DNA of 49,734 bases from Rothia sp. HMSC078H08 (GTDB taxonomy: Bacteria; Actinomycetota; Actinomycetes; Actinomycetales; Micrococcaceae): the NCBI RefSeq assembly GCF_001808955.1, contig NZ_KV795243.1, positions 75,138 through 124,871 of the forward strand, read 5' to 3'. Position 1 is the first letter of the stretch, and each line of letters starts with the position of its first letter. Shown piece after piece: positions 33,707-43,257 of this stretch. The notes beneath the pieces are model-generated. The model saw only the letters and a list, made by a program, of their open reading frames with translations. It was not told the origin of the DNA and searched no databases. A program made the position numbers and the translations under genes.

Positions 33707-34378
33707 ATGCAGAAAAAGGAACAGAGCCTTCGCGAACGCCGCCGCGAACAAACCTGGACGGCAATCCACGAAGCAGCCCTCAAACGCGTCCGCGAACACG
33801 GGATGCGCGGAACCACCGTTGAAGAAATCGCCCAGGAGGCGGGCGTCTCCCCGCGTACCTTCTTCAACTACTTCCCCTCTAAAGAGGATGCCGTCCTGGG
33901 TCTGCGCGAACCGGTGGTCAGCGAGGAAATCCTCGAAACAGACCGTGCCCACGAGGATGACAACACGATCATTCGTGTAACCCACCTTCTCTGGGAGGTC
34001 ATTTTCCAGAGCTTCCACTACGCCAAGGGCAAGGACCCTCGAGCTCCCTATCAGGAGTTCCCCGAGTCCGCGAAACGAATGAAGATGCACTACATGAAGT
34101 GCGAACAGGTGCTCACCGAGTACCTGAACACCATCGACTGGGTGGCTTTTGATGCTGCTGGTCGCCGCGGCCCCTTCCCGCGCCGAAACCCGGCTGACCC
34201 GCTGACCGATCACTTCCGCGAGCGATCGCGCGCAAAGGTCCAGCTTGCCTCCGCGGTGCTTCGTCAGCTGGAGTTTGCCCGCGACCTGGAAGACAAAGAG
34301 GATATCGCCCGCCATATCCGCCAGACGGTGAAGACCTTCCAGTTCCTGCTTTTTGAGCAGAACCGACCGGCAATCTAG
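33707..34378 (+). CDS. TetR-family transcriptional regulator
   Basis: A 223-residue regulator starting at ATG 33707. The N-terminal HTH reads ALKRVREHGMRGTTVEEIAQ then EAGVSPRTFFNYFPSKEDAV, a textbook TetR DNA-binding domain (residues 18-62). The remaining helical part would bind a ligand and dimerise. It lies 132 bases upstream of a drug-efflux gene on the same strand, with a cluster of CCGAATCGG-like sites between them, so it probably controls that exporter and perhaps itself. The ligand is unknown. Confidence 0.92.
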   Translation: MQKKEQSLRERRREQTWTAIHEAALKRVREHGMRGTTVEEIAQEAGVSPRTFFNYFPSKEDAVLGLREPVVSEEILETDRAHEDDNTIIRVTHLLWEVIFQSFHYAKGKDPRAPYQEFPESAKRMKMHYMKCEQVLTEYLNTIDWVAFDAAGRRGPFPRRNPADPLTDHFRERSRAKVQLASAVLRQLEFARDLEDKEDIARHIRQTVKTFQFLLFEQNRPAI

Positions 34379-34408
34379 CGGCGGTTCACTGCTACAAATG
34401 ACAAAAGC

Positions 34409-34466
34409 CCGCCGGAAACCGAATCGGAGGCCCCGAATCGAGGTAACCGAATCCAGAGCCCGGCGG
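34409..34466. promoter_or_regulatory. Repeated palindromic sites in hairpin, operator candidate
   Basis: CCGAATCGG (34419-34427), CCCGAATCGAGG (34432-34443) and CCGAATCC (34447-34454) lie inside a hairpin closed by CCGCCGG (34409-34415) and CCGGCGG (34460-34466). The sites suit binding by the adjacent TetR protein; the hairpin could also terminate. Confidence 0.4.
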
Positions 34467-34510
34467 ATACTCACAACAGACATATATAGAACGTAACTAA
34501 GGATTAAACG

Positions 34511-36238
34511 ATGAGTACAGAGGAAAAGAATCTACCTCAGCCGCCAGCCGGTGAGGCTAAGCAGGAAAGTAAAAACCGCATCCGCGCCATGTTCCTGGGC
34601 CTGGTCATTGTGATGCTCATGTCCTCGCTGAACCAGACGATTCTGGCGCCGTCGCTGCCCACGATCGTTGGTGAGCTTCACGGCGTGGAGCACATGAGCT
34701 GGGTGATTACCATTTTCATCCTGCTTTCGACGATTACGATGCCGGTCTACGGCAAGCTTTCTGACCAGTTCGGACGCAAGCCCTTCCTGATTTTTGCGAT
34801 TGTTGCTTTCATGGCGGGTTCGATTGTTGGTGCGCTCGCTCAGGACATGAACTGGCTGATTTTTGCTCGTGCCCTGCAGGGTCTGGGCGGTGGCGGTCTG
34901 ATGATTCTTTCTCAGGCTGTGATTGCTGACGTGATCCCTCCCCGCGACCGCGGCCGCTACATGGGTATTATCGGTGGCGTTTTTGCTTTCTCGTCGGTGG
35001 CTGGTCCGCTGATTGGTGGCTGGATTACTGAGGGTCCGGGTTGGCGTTGGGCGTTCTGGCTTAATCTGCCGTTGGCTATTCTGTCGATTCTTGCGGTGAT
35101 TTTCTTGCTACCGCACCGCCCGTTCCGTGACCGTGAGAAGCACAGTATCGACTACCTTGGTTCGCTGATTCTGATGGCGGGTACGAGTGCGCTGGTGCTT
35201 GCCACGATTTGGGGTGGCAACCAGTACGAGTGGACCTCGCCCGAGATTATTGGTCTGCTGGTCTTCTCTGTGGTTGCTGCGCTGGTGTTTATCCCGGTGG
35301 AGAACCGTGCGGCTGAGCCGGTCATGCCCATGTACCTGTTCAAGAATCGTAACTTCCTGCTGACTCTGGGCGCTTCGCTGGCGCTGGGCGTGGCAATGTT
35401 CGGTGCGGTGGAGTACATCCCGACTTATCTGCAGATGGCGCTGGGTGTGAGCGCTACGGTGGCCGGTCTGCTGATGATCCCGATGATGGGCGTCATGCTG
35501 GTGGTGTCCATTGTGACGGGCCGCGTGGTGTCGAAGAGCGGTCGCTACAAGCGTTACGTGACGAGCGGTACCGCGATTGTGGCGCTGGGCCTGTTCCTGC
35601 TGTCGACCGTGACTATTGAGACTCCGACCTGGCTGTTCTGTGTGTACCTTGCGGTGATGGGTGCCGGTCTGGGTATGTCCATGCAGTTCTTGACTCTGAT
35701 TGTTCAGAACGCGTTCCCGGTGAGCGTGGTTGGTACCGCGACGGCGTCGAATAACTTCTTCCGTCAGGTGGGTGCTACTGTGGGTGCCTCGCTGGTGGGT
35801 GGTCTGTTTACCTCGCGTCTGACCTCGCTGATTTCTGAGCGTATGCCGCAGCAGGCGCTGCAGTCTTCAGGTAGCCATGCGTCTTCGTCTCTGACTCCTG
35901 AGCTTGTGGCGTCTTTGCCGGAGCCGGTGCACGGCATCATTGTGAATGCCTATAACGATGCGTTGATTCCGCTGTTCCTGTACCTGGTGCCGCTGGGTCT
36001 GGTGTCTACGCTGCTTCTGTTCTTCATTCGTGAGGATGCGCTGGCGACGACCCTGGAGACTGAGCCGGCTGTTGATATTGCTCGTGCGGCGACTGGCGCG
36101 ATTCCGGTGATTACTCCGGAGATGGCTGCTAAGGACGCGCAGGCTTTGAAGAGCATGCACGGCTCTGCTCGTGCTCGTATTGATGAGTCGTTGAGCTCGG
36201 AGGCTTCGCCGGATTCGGAGCCTAACGCTAAGAGCTAG
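34511..36238 (+). CDS. 14-TM multidrug efflux MFS transporter (DHA2/EmrB-QacA)
   Basis: A 575-residue proton-driven exporter with fourteen predicted membrane helices. Signatures: LNQTILAPSLPTIVGEL in helix 1, the MFS loop GKLSDQFGRKPFLI, motif C region GVFAFSSVAGPLIGGWITE and GWRWAFWLNLPLA. Start ATG 34511 follows AAGGAT. A cytoplasmic tail after the last helix (about 80 residues, Ala/Ser-rich, many acidic) is longer than usual. Placed directly after a TetR gene, it is probably a regulated exporter of toxic amphiphiles or antibiotics; the substrate is unknown. Confidence 0.92.
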   Translation: MSTEEKNLPQPPAGEAKQESKNRIRAMFLGLVIVMLMSSLNQTILAPSLPTIVGELHGVEHMSWVITIFILLSTITMPVYGKLSDQFGRKPFLIFAIVAFMAGSIVGALAQDMNWLIFARALQGLGGGGLMILSQAVIADVIPPRDRGRYMGIIGGVFAFSSVAGPLIGGWITEGPGWRWAFWLNLPLAILSILAVIFLLPHRPFRDREKHSIDYLGSLILMAGTSALVLATIWGGNQYEWTSPEIIGLLVFSVVAALVFIPVENRAAEPVMPMYLFKNRNFLLTLGASLALGVAMFGAVEYIPTYLQMALGVSATVAGLLMIPMMGVMLVVSIVTGRVVSKSGRYKRYVTSGTAIVALGLFLLSTVTIETPTWLFCVYLAVMGAGLGMSMQFLTLIVQNAFPVSVVGTATASNNFFRQVGATVGASLVGGLFTSRLTSLISERMPQQALQSSGSHASSSLTPELVASLPEPVHGIIVNAYNDALIPLFLYLVPLGLVSTLLLFFIREDALATTLETEPAVDIARAATGAIPVITPEMAAKDAQALKSMHGSARARIDESLSSEASPDSEPNAKS

Positions 36239-36282
36239 GGTCTTAGCACTAGATGCGGAGGCGTTGCCTTCCTATATAAGTG

Positions 36283-36326
36283 GCGCCCCGGTGCGAGTCG
36301 TGTGCTCGTGTCGGGGCGCTGTTTTT
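36283..36326 (+). terminator. Intrinsic terminator after the exporter gene
   Basis: GCGCCCCG pairs with CGGGGCGC, followed by TGTTTTT. Confidence 0.85.
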
Positions 36327-36533
36327 GGCTGAGTTGCCTTAAATAGCGCGCTTAAGAGGTGTGCCTTAGTGCTTGGTTTAGGGGTTGGAAGTGTTGGTTT
36401 AGTCCCTTAAATAGTGGGTTTACGTGGTGTTTTGCCCCATTAAAGCGCTTATCGAAAAGGTTATTACGTCCCTATGTCGAGAGAATTGTTTCCGATGTAA
36501 AATTTTCGTAAAAATTGTTAATCCGCCCCTTTT

Positions 36534-36558
36534 CCCCGGTATTCCGGGGCATTTTTTT
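36534..36558 (+). terminator. Orphan intrinsic terminator
   Basis: CCCCGG-TATT-CCGGGG is followed by CA and seven T. There is no gene between it and the previous terminator at 36326. Confidence 0.8.
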
Positions 36559-36620
36559 ACCCAGCTCCCTTTTAGCTTGCATACAGGCTGTTCTAAGGGG
36601 TGAAAGTGCCCAATGTGGGT

Positions 36621-36648
36621 TTGGTGGAAGTGTTACAGGCTATATAAG
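36621..36648 (+). promoter_or_regulatory. Promoter candidate of the peptide ABC operon
   Basis: -35 TTGGTG (36621-36626) and -10 TATAAG (36643-36648) have a 16-base spacer, giving a leader of about 100 bases. Confidence 0.4.
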
Positions 36649-36754
36649 ATAAAGTACATATGCTCCTAGTGACAGTCATCACGAAGCAGTGCACTGGGAC
36701 AGCATGACACACATGCCTTAACACCGACATCTACACAAGGAGGGGAACCGTCCC

Positions 36755-37750
36755 ATGTTTAGGTACATCCTCCAGCGATCGCTGACGTACCTCGTCATGG
36801 TCTTTATTACGACCACGATGGGTTACTTTGCAGCGGTTACTGCCCTGAAGCCTGCCCTCTTGGAGCAGGAAAAGGTTCCGAAGCCTAGCCCCGAGCAGGT
36901 GAACCGTAACTTCGCATCCCTGGGTCTCGATCCCGAAATGAACCCCTGGGACCGCTACGTTCAGTGGCTGACCAATGTGGTCACCAAGTTCGATTGGGGC
37001 CGTAGCCCCAACGGCGCGTACATTAACCAGGAATTTGGCCAGCGCGTGTGGGTTTCTACCCGCCTGCTGCTGGTGGCTACCATTCTCTCGATTGTGATTG
37101 GTATTGCCCTGGGTGTGTACTCGGCAGCTCGCCAGTACAAGTTCTCTGACCGTGTTATCACCGGTTACTCCTACCTGGTCTACATCATCCCCGCTCCCGT
37201 TGCTTACTTCGTGGTGCAGCAGGGCGCGACCACTATCAACAACATCGCCGTTGCTAATGGTGGAGAGAAGATTTTCTATGTGACCGGTATTTCGACTCCG
37301 GGTCTGACCGGATTCTGGGAAATCACCATGGATATGGCGGCGCACTACGTCGTGCCGACCTTCTGTATGACCATCTTCGGTTGGGCTGGTTACCAGATTG
37401 CACAGCGTCAGTACCTGCTCGATAACGTGAACGCTGACTTCGTGCGTACCGCTCGTGCTAAGGGCTTGACCCGTAACCAGGCGATTACTCGCCACGCACT
37501 GCGCGTCTCCTTCATCCCCGTGGCACAGTCCATCGCGTACCAGATTCCGATGATTTTTGCGGGTGCATTCTTCGCCGAGACCGTCTTTGCATGGCCCGGT
37601 ATCGGTAAGTGGTCGATTGACTCCATTTCCGCGCAGGACGTGAACGCTGCGACCGTGACCCTCGCGTACGGTTCTGCACTGTTCGCTGTCGGTGCGATCA
37701 TCGCTGATATCGCTACCACCATCGTCGACCCCCGAGTGAGGATCTCATGA
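36755..37750 (+). CDS. dppB: Peptide ABC transporter permease (DppB/OppB-like)
   Basis: A 331-residue inner-membrane permease, start ATG 36755 after AAGGAGGGG. One N-terminal helix, a long extracytoplasmic segment (residues 35-95), then five more helices fit the OppB/DppB type. The coupling loop reads FVRTARAKGLTRNQAITRHALR, and FAGAFFAETVFAWPGIGKW is a family signature. The stop overlaps the next start (ATGA). It is the first gene of a three-gene core serving the binding-protein array downstream. Confidence 0.88.
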   Translation: MFRYILQRSLTYLVMVFITTTMGYFAAVTALKPALLEQEKVPKPSPEQVNRNFASLGLDPEMNPWDRYVQWLTNVVTKFDWGRSPNGAYINQEFGQRVWVSTRLLLVATILSIVIGIALGVYSAARQYKFSDRVITGYSYLVYIIPAPVAYFVVQQGATTINNIAVANGGEKIFYVTGISTPGLTGFWEITMDMAAHYVVPTFCMTIFGWAGYQIAQRQYLLDNVNADFVRTARAKGLTRNQAITRHALRVSFIPVAQSIAYQIPMIFAGAFFAETVFAWPGIGKWSIDSISAQDVNAATVTLAYGSALFAVGAIIADIATTIVDPRVRIS

Positions 37751-38748
37751 GTCAGGTAACTGCAACTTCCTCCGTACCGGTGGTACAGGAGAACGGTGAC
37801 TTCAAGGTCATCAACAAGAGCGTTATTATTCTGCGCCGCTTCCTGCGTAACAAGGCTGCAGTCTTCGGTCTGTGCGTGTTCATCGGCATGGGTCTGTTCG
37901 GTCTGTTCGGTAAGTACCTGACCAAGTACAAGCCCAACGACATTGACTACATGGCGCTGGGTGAAGGCCCCTCGGCCGAGCACTGGTTCGGTACCACCAT
38001 CGCGGGTAATGACGTGTTCGCCATGATGTCTGAGGCCGTCTGGACCTCTCTCCAGATTGGTGTGGTCGTCGGTTTGGCCACTGTGTTCATCTCCGCAGTT
38101 TACGGTTGTGTGATGGCGTACTTCGGTGGCTGGATTGACAAGATTATGCTGTTCATCCTCGAGACCCTGATCATGGTTCCCTCGCTGCTGATTCTGGCAA
38201 TTCTGATTAACGGTCAGGTTGGTAAGCAGATTCAGAAGAGCGTCCCCACCTGGGTTCTGCTCTCTGCAGTGCTGATTGCCTTCGGCTGGATGGGTAGCGC
38301 CCGTGTTATTCGTGCAATGGCGCAGTCCCTCATCAACCGCGACTTCGTGAAGGCTGCACGCTACATGGGTGTGCACCCCTTCAAGATTGTGATGCGCCAC
38401 CTGGTTCCGAACATTGGCTCCCTGCTGGTTCTGAACTTCACCAGCGGCATCATGGGCGCTGTGCTCTCTGAGGTCGCTTACTCCTTCATCGGCATCGGTA
38501 TTAAGTACCCCAACTACTCGCTGGGCTCGCTGATTTCGGATGCTTCGCAGCAGATTAACACCCTGCCGCACATGTTCTGGTTCCCGGTTCTGTTCTTCTT
38601 CCTGCTGGTTGGTCCGCTGGCCCTCATGAACGACGGTCTGCGTGACGCATTCGACCCGACTTCGATGTCGGTCGGTAAGATCAAGAAGTCCAAGAAGAAC
38701 GAGAAGGCAGAGGCACCCGCTGCCGCTGCAAAGGAGGCGAAGAACTAA
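37747..38748 (+). CDS. dppC: Peptide ABC transporter permease (DppC/OppC-like)
   Basis: A 333-residue permease, the second channel half. The N-terminal segment RRFLRNKAAVFGLCVFI is the OppC/DppC membrane anchor. The coupling loop reads NRDFVKAARYMGVHPFKIVM then RHLVPN, and AVLSEVAYSFIGIGIKYPNYSL is a family signature. The C-terminus ends in a Lys/Ala/Glu-rich cytoplasmic tail. It overlaps dppB by four bases and the ATPase gene by one (TAATG), so synthesis of all three subunits is coupled. Confidence 0.88.
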   Translation: MSQVTATSSVPVVQENGDFKVINKSVIILRRFLRNKAAVFGLCVFIGMGLFGLFGKYLTKYKPNDIDYMALGEGPSAEHWFGTTIAGNDVFAMMSEAVWTSLQIGVVVGLATVFISAVYGCVMAYFGGWIDKIMLFILETLIMVPSLLILAILINGQVGKQIQKSVPTWVLLSAVLIAFGWMGSARVIRAMAQSLINRDFVKAARYMGVHPFKIVMRHLVPNIGSLLVLNFTSGIMGAVLSEVAYSFIGIGIKYPNYSLGSLISDASQQINTLPHMFWFPVLFFFLLVGPLALMNDGLRDAFDPTSMSVGKIKKSKKNEKAEAPAAAAKEAKN

Positions 38749-40841
38749 TGAGTACCTCTCCCGTTCTGAGCGTTAAGGACCTCAACGTCCGCTTCAACAC
38801 TGAGAATGGCGTCGTGCACGCTGTTCGCGGTGTGAACTTTGACCTGTACCCCGGTAAGACCCTGGGTATTGTGGGTGAGTCCGGTTCCGGTAAGTCCGTT
38901 GCTTCCATGGCGATCATGGGCCTGCACCCGACCACCGCTGACATCACCGGTTCGGTTAAGTACAACGGCACCGAGCTGCTGGGTCTGAGCGATAAGGAAA
39001 TGTGCGCATACCGCGGCAAGGAAATCTCTATGATTTTCCAGGATCCGCTGTCCTCGCTGACCCCCGTGTACACCATTGGTGACCAGATTGCTGAGGTGCT
39101 CAAGGTCCACAACAAGGGCATGAGCAAGCAGGCTATCAAGGACCGTTCCATCGAACTGATGCGTATGGTGGGTATTCCTTCGCCGGCTGACCGCCTGCGT
39201 TCCTTCCCGCACGAGTTCTCCGGTGGTATGCGTCAGCGCATCATGATCGCTATGGCGATTGCGAATGACCCCCGCGTGCTCATCGCCGATGAGCCCACCA
39301 CCGCACTGGATGTGACCATTCAGGCGCAGGTGTTGGAGGTTATGCAGAAGGCTCAGGAAGAGACCGGCGCAGCGACCATCATGATTACCCACGACCTCGG
39401 TGTTGTGGCTGGTATGGCTGACGACATTCTGGTGATGTACGCCGGTAAGCCGGTGGAGATTGCTAAGGCAGAAGACCTGTACAAGCATCCCTCCCACCCG
39501 TACACCATCGGTCTGCTGGGTGCGGTCCCGCGTGTGGACCGTTCCGAGAAGGTCTCCCTGGTACCCATCGAGGGTACCCCTCCGAACCTGATTAACCCGG
39601 TGACCGCGTGCTCCTTCCGCCCGCGTTGCCCCATCGCTAAAAGCGGTGGCCAGTGCTGCCAGGACTCCAACGGCGAGCCCGATCTGCAGCTGCTGGAAGG
39701 CGTTGGCGAGGGCCACTACTCCTCCTGCACCATCTCTCAGGAGCTGGTCGGTAAGACCGCAGACGAGCTGTACCCGGTTCCGGAACCCCCGGTGTCGAAG
39801 TACGACGGCATCCCGCGTGAGGAGCGTGCCCCCGTCCTGGAGGTCCGCAACGTCAAGAAGCACTTCCCGCTCATGAAGGGTGCGCTGATTAAGCGCCGCG
39901 TGGGCACTGTGAAGGCTGTGAACGGCCTGTCCTTCGACATTCGCGAGGGCGAGTGCTTCTCCATCGTGGGTGAGTCCGGTTGTGGTAAGACCACCACCCT
40001 GCTGGAAATCATGGAGTTCAACAAGAACACCGACGGTGAGATTCTGATTAACGGAACCTCCACCAAGGACGGCAAGTCCGCAGGTGAGATTCTTGAGCTG
40101 CGTAAGAACCAGCAGATGGTGTTCCAGGACCCCACCGGTGCTCTGGATCCGCGCTTCACCGTTTACGAGGTGCTGGCTGAGCCCCTGGAAAACCAGGGCA
40201 TGAACAAGGCAGACATCAAGAAGCGCGTCATCGAGCTGATGCACATTGTGGGTCTGCAGCCCGACCACGTGAACCGCTTCCCGAACCAGTTCTCTGGCGG
40301 TCAGCGTCAGCGTATCGGTATTGCTCGTGCGCTTGCCGTTAACCCTAAGCTCGTGGTTCTGGATGAGCCGGTGTCCGCACTGGACGTGTCCGTCCAGGCT
40401 GGTGTGATCAACCTGCTGGAGGAGTTGCGTGCAAACCTGGGCCTGAGCTACCTGATGGTTGCTCACGACCTCGCGGTGATTCGCCACGCATCCGACCGCG
40501 TTGCAGTGATGTACCTGGGTCGTATTGTTGAGATCGGTGACGTCGACCAGGTGTTCGACAACCCGATCCACCCGTACACCCGTGCACTGCTCTCGGCGAT
40601 TCCGGTTCCGGATCCCGAGGTTGAGGCAAAGCGCCACCGCATTATGCTTGAGGGCGACCTGCCCACTCCGGTGAACGCGCCTAAGGGTTGTGGCTTCTCG
40701 AGCCGTTGCCCGGTCTTCAAGCTGCTGCCTGAGGACAAGAAGCGTCGTTGCCTGGAGGAGATGCCGGAACTGACCCCCGTTGAGGGCCAGGATCACGGTT
40801 ATGCTTGCTACTACCCTGAGGCTGAGGCCGCTACGGTGTAG
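38748..40841 (+). CDS. dppDF: Fused double ATPase of the peptide ABC transporter (DppD-DppF fusion)
   Basis: A 697-residue protein carrying both ATPase halves in one chain. First half: Walker A GESGSGKSV, signature FSGGMRQRIMIAMAI, Walker B VLIADEPTTALD. Second half (from about residue 365): Walker A GESGCGKTT, signature FSGGQRQRIGIARAL, Walker B LVVLDEPVSALD. Each half ends with the oligopeptide-importer C-terminal domain and cysteine-bearing segment (CSFRPRCPIAKSGGQCC; CGFSSRCPVF), suggesting an iron-sulfur site as described for Opp/Dpp ATPases. A strong terminator follows, before the first binding-protein gene. Confidence 0.92.
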   Translation: MSTSPVLSVKDLNVRFNTENGVVHAVRGVNFDLYPGKTLGIVGESGSGKSVASMAIMGLHPTTADITGSVKYNGTELLGLSDKEMCAYRGKEISMIFQDPLSSLTPVYTIGDQIAEVLKVHNKGMSKQAIKDRSIELMRMVGIPSPADRLRSFPHEFSGGMRQRIMIAMAIANDPRVLIADEPTTALDVTIQAQVLEVMQKAQEETGAATIMITHDLGVVAGMADDILVMYAGKPVEIAKAEDLYKHPSHPYTIGLLGAVPRVDRSEKVSLVPIEGTPPNLINPVTACSFRPRCPIAKSGGQCCQDSNGEPDLQLLEGVGEGHYSSCTISQELVGKTADELYPVPEPPVSKYDGIPREERAPVLEVRNVKKHFPLMKGALIKRRVGTVKAVNGLSFDIREGECFSIVGESGCGKTTTLLEIMEFNKNTDGEILINGTSTKDGKSAGEILELRKNQQMVFQDPTGALDPRFTVYEVLAEPLENQGMNKADIKKRVIELMHIVGLQPDHVNRFPNQFSGGQRQRIGIARALAVNPKLVVLDEPVSALDVSVQAGVINLLEELRANLGLSYLMVAHDLAVIRHASDRVAVMYLGRIVEIGDVDQVFDNPIHPYTRALLSAIPVPDPEVEAKRHRIMLEGDLPTPVNAPKGCGFSSRCPVFKLLPEDKKRRCLEEMPELTPVEGQDHGYACYYPEAEAATV

Positions 40842-40873
40842 CTCTAGAGTCGGCTGAATAAGTCGCATGTGTG

Positions 40874-40917
40874 CCGAGGGGCGAATATTCGTTGAATATT
40901 CGCCCCTCGGGTTTTTT
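40874..40917 (+). terminator. Strong intrinsic terminator after the ATPase gene
   Basis: A perfect 17-bp stem with loop GTT (40874-40890 with 40894-40910) is followed by GTTTTTT. It separates the transporter core from the binding-protein genes. Confidence 0.92.
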
Positions 40918-41272
40918 AATGCCCGGTACTGGTGAGGCGCGTGCAGCTTGAGATTGTCACCTGGTGAGACGGCGGGAGCCTCAGAATGTGGCGCTTGGCA
41001 CTGAAACCAGCAAGAAAACAGGAAAAACTGCACTGACTAGGCGTAACCTTTCTCACCATTCAAGATATGAATATTTATAGGCGAGCTTCTATACCGCGGG
41101 TAAGCCATAATTAAGCCTGTGGGTGCGCCGCTAGGGGCGTGCCTCAAGGAACACATTCATAGACCGGCACTAATTCATCGCTCACCGCACCCTAATTGCG
41201 GCGCATGAGCAGGGAATCCTTGACGCTTTCCTGCGGGATTATTGAGGGTCAAACGTATAAGAGGACACTCTC
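40918..41272. other. Leader region of binding-protein gene 1
   Basis: 355 bases without a gene. It contains AATATTTAT (41070-41078) in a TATGAATATT context similar to that upstream of gene 2. No clear promoter; TATACC near 41090 is a weak -10 candidate. Confidence 0.4.
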
Positions 41273-42973
41273 ATGGAGAAGAATTTCATCCTGAACCGTC
41301 GTACCGTTCTCGGTGGCGCTGCAGCACTGGGTACCGTGGGCGTACTGGCTGCGTGCGGCTCGTCCAAGGACTCCAAGGCAACCACCCAGGGTGCAACCGT
41401 GGGCACCGATGCCAAGGAGCTTTATGACCTTGCTGAGGCAGCTGTATCTGAGCTGAAGGATGGCGGCACTCTGCGCCTGGCTATTCCCGGTATTGGTCCG
41501 GACTTCAACCTTTTCAGCGCGGACGGCAACTCCCTGTACACCCAGACTGCTATGAGCCCCGTGGCTTACGCAGGCCTGTGGCAGGGTGACCCCATGGGTA
41601 AGCGCACTCTGGCTCCCGATTTCGCGAAGAGCTTCGATGTTTCCGAAGAAAACGGTCTGCCCGTTGTCTCCATTGAGCTGAACCCCCAGGCTAAGTTCAA
41701 CGACGGTACCCCCATCGACTACAAGGCTCTGCAGGCTACCTGGGAGGTCCTCAAGAGCACCGATGGCGGCTACAAGATTGGTACCAGCGGCATCTACAGC
41801 AGCATTGCTTCCGTGGAGCGCGACGGTGATGACTTCAAGGTGAAGGTAACTTTCTCCGCACCTTACTACCCGCTGGATACCCTCTTCGCTGGCATTATGC
41901 ACCCGGCTCTGCTGGACAAGGAACTCTTCAACACTGGTTTCGTTGACAAGCCGCACCCCGAGTACTGGGTTGGCCCCTTCACCATTGCTGAAGGTGGCTG
42001 GAACTCCACCGAGAAGACCCTGACCCTGACCCGCAATGAGAAGTGGTGGGGCGAGAAGCCCGTTCTGGAGCGCATCGTCTTCCGTCAGATGGATACCGCT
42101 GCTGAGCGCGCGGCATTCAAGAACGATGAGCTTGACGCGATTGGCGCTACCACCGCTTCTGCATACAAGGAGCTCAAGGAAGTTGCTAACACCGAGATTC
42201 GTCGCGGTGCTCGCCTCTTCGCCGGCGGTCTGACCATGAACCCCGCCCGCATGCAGGATGTTGCTCTGCGTCGCGCTGTGGTTGTTGGTCTGAACCGTGA
42301 GGCTCTCGCTAAGGTTCGTTTCCAGGGTCTGGATTACGAAGAGAAGCTCCCCAACTCGGTTATTCATATGCCCTTCACCGAGTACTACCAGGACGACTAC
42401 CCGACCCCGAACAACGATGCTACTGCAGCATCCAAGATTCTGGAAGAGGCAGGCTACACCAAGAACGGTGAGTTCTACGAGAAGGACGGCAAGCAGGCTG
42501 CCTTCAAGTTCTCCATCTTCGGTGAGGACCCCACTGCCAAGGCTGTCGGTCAGACCCTGGTTCAGCAGCTGAAGTCCGTCGGTATTAATGCTGAGCTCGA
42601 CTCCCGTGCTGTGAGCGAGTTCAACAAGACCATGGCATCCAAGGATTACGACGCAACCTCCTCCGGTTTTGCTCCGACCTCCCCGGATGCTACCGAGGCT
42701 ACCGAGCAGTTCTACATGCGTCGTAAGCCCGAGGAAGCCGGTTCCGATGAGATCAATGAGATGATTGCAAAGATGAAGCTCATTGCTGACGACAAGGAAC
42801 GCAACCGGGCTTGCAGCGAGATCGAGAAGAAGCACCTGGCTGAGTTCGCAGTGCTGATTCCGCTCATCAACGGCCCCGAGTACAAGTTCGTGAAGAAGGG
42901 TCTGCGCAACTACGGCGTGTCCCTCTTCCAGGGCACCGGTATTCACTGGCAGAAGGTTGGTTGGGCTAAGTAA
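41273..42973 (+). CDS. Peptide-type solute-binding lipoprotein 1
   Basis: A 566-residue extracellular binding protein of family 5 (DppA/OppA type). The Tat-like signal NRRTVLGGAAALGTVGVLAA ends in the lipobox Cys at about residue 24. The family region NPQAKFNDGTPIDYKALQAT begins the ligand domain, and NEKWWGEKPVLERIVFRQM is the family's central strand pattern. Start ATG 41273 follows AGAGGA. Its terminator at 43020 makes it a separate unit. It presumably feeds peptides to the permease encoded just upstream; ligand range unknown. Confidence 0.9.
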   Translation: MEKNFILNRRTVLGGAAALGTVGVLAACGSSKDSKATTQGATVGTDAKELYDLAEAAVSELKDGGTLRLAIPGIGPDFNLFSADGNSLYTQTAMSPVAYAGLWQGDPMGKRTLAPDFAKSFDVSEENGLPVVSIELNPQAKFNDGTPIDYKALQATWEVLKSTDGGYKIGTSGIYSSIASVERDGDDFKVKVTFSAPYYPLDTLFAGIMHPALLDKELFNTGFVDKPHPEYWVGPFTIAEGGWNSTEKTLTLTRNEKWWGEKPVLERIVFRQMDTAAERAAFKNDELDAIGATTASAYKELKEVANTEIRRGARLFAGGLTMNPARMQDVALRRAVVVGLNREALAKVRFQGLDYEEKLPNSVIHMPFTEYYQDDYPTPNNDATAASKILEEAGYTKNGEFYEKDGKQAAFKFSIFGEDPTAKAVGQTLVQQLKSVGINAELDSRAVSEFNKTMASKDYDATSSGFAPTSPDATEATEQFYMRRKPEEAGSDEINEMIAKMKLIADDKERNRACSEIEKKHLAEFAVLIPLINGPEYKFVKKGLRNYGVSLFQGTGIHWQKVGWAK

Positions 42974-43019
42974 GTCCTTATCCCTTCACCTAATAGGTGA
43001 ATAGTCTAGAGCTACTGAA

Positions 43020-43055
43020 AGTGTCCACCCGGATTATCCGGGTGGACACTTTTTG
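43020..43055 (+). terminator. Intrinsic terminator after binding-protein gene 1
   Basis: A 12-bp stem, GTGTCCACCCGG with CCGGGTGGACAC, is followed by TTTTT. Confidence 0.92.
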
Positions 43056-43213
43056 CATATCTGGAGGAATTGCTTTGGGCATTTTGTGTACCGGTGCAGG
43101 GGAGCGGTGGCATAGCTATCCGGCAAAATCCGAAAAATTCGCACAAAAACAGCGTATTCATGGTATGAATATTCAAAAAACACGATAAATATTAAGAAAT
43201 ATTGTAAAAATGC

Positions 43214-43243
43214 TTGGTTTTTGCTCCCGAGGCGCGCTACAGT
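43214..43243 (+). promoter_or_regulatory. Promoter of binding-protein gene 2
   Basis: -35 TTGGTT (43214-43219) and -10 TACAGT (43238-43243) have an 18-base spacer. Confidence 0.5.
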
Positions 43244-43257
43244 GGAGTTATACAAAA

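Larger units (their letters stand above)
36327..36754. other. Intergenic region with an unexplained second terminator
   Basis: 428 bases without a protein gene. 36340-36470 has several CTTAAATAG-like repeats. 36534-36558 is a strong plus-strand terminator, and the downstream operon promoter candidate lies after it. The segment in front of that terminator could be a small RNA. Confidence 0.45.

Noticed and set aside
38745..41033. 762-codon open frame on the minus strand
   Set aside because: It is the antisense shadow of the fused peptide-transporter ATPase and shows Val/His/Gln-rich noise without domains.
41249..42946. Long minus-strand frames opposite all four binding-protein genes
   Set aside because: Similar shadows (also 43575-45023 and 47745-49340) arise because the plus-strand genes share codon use; none has a ribosome-binding site or a recognisable domain.
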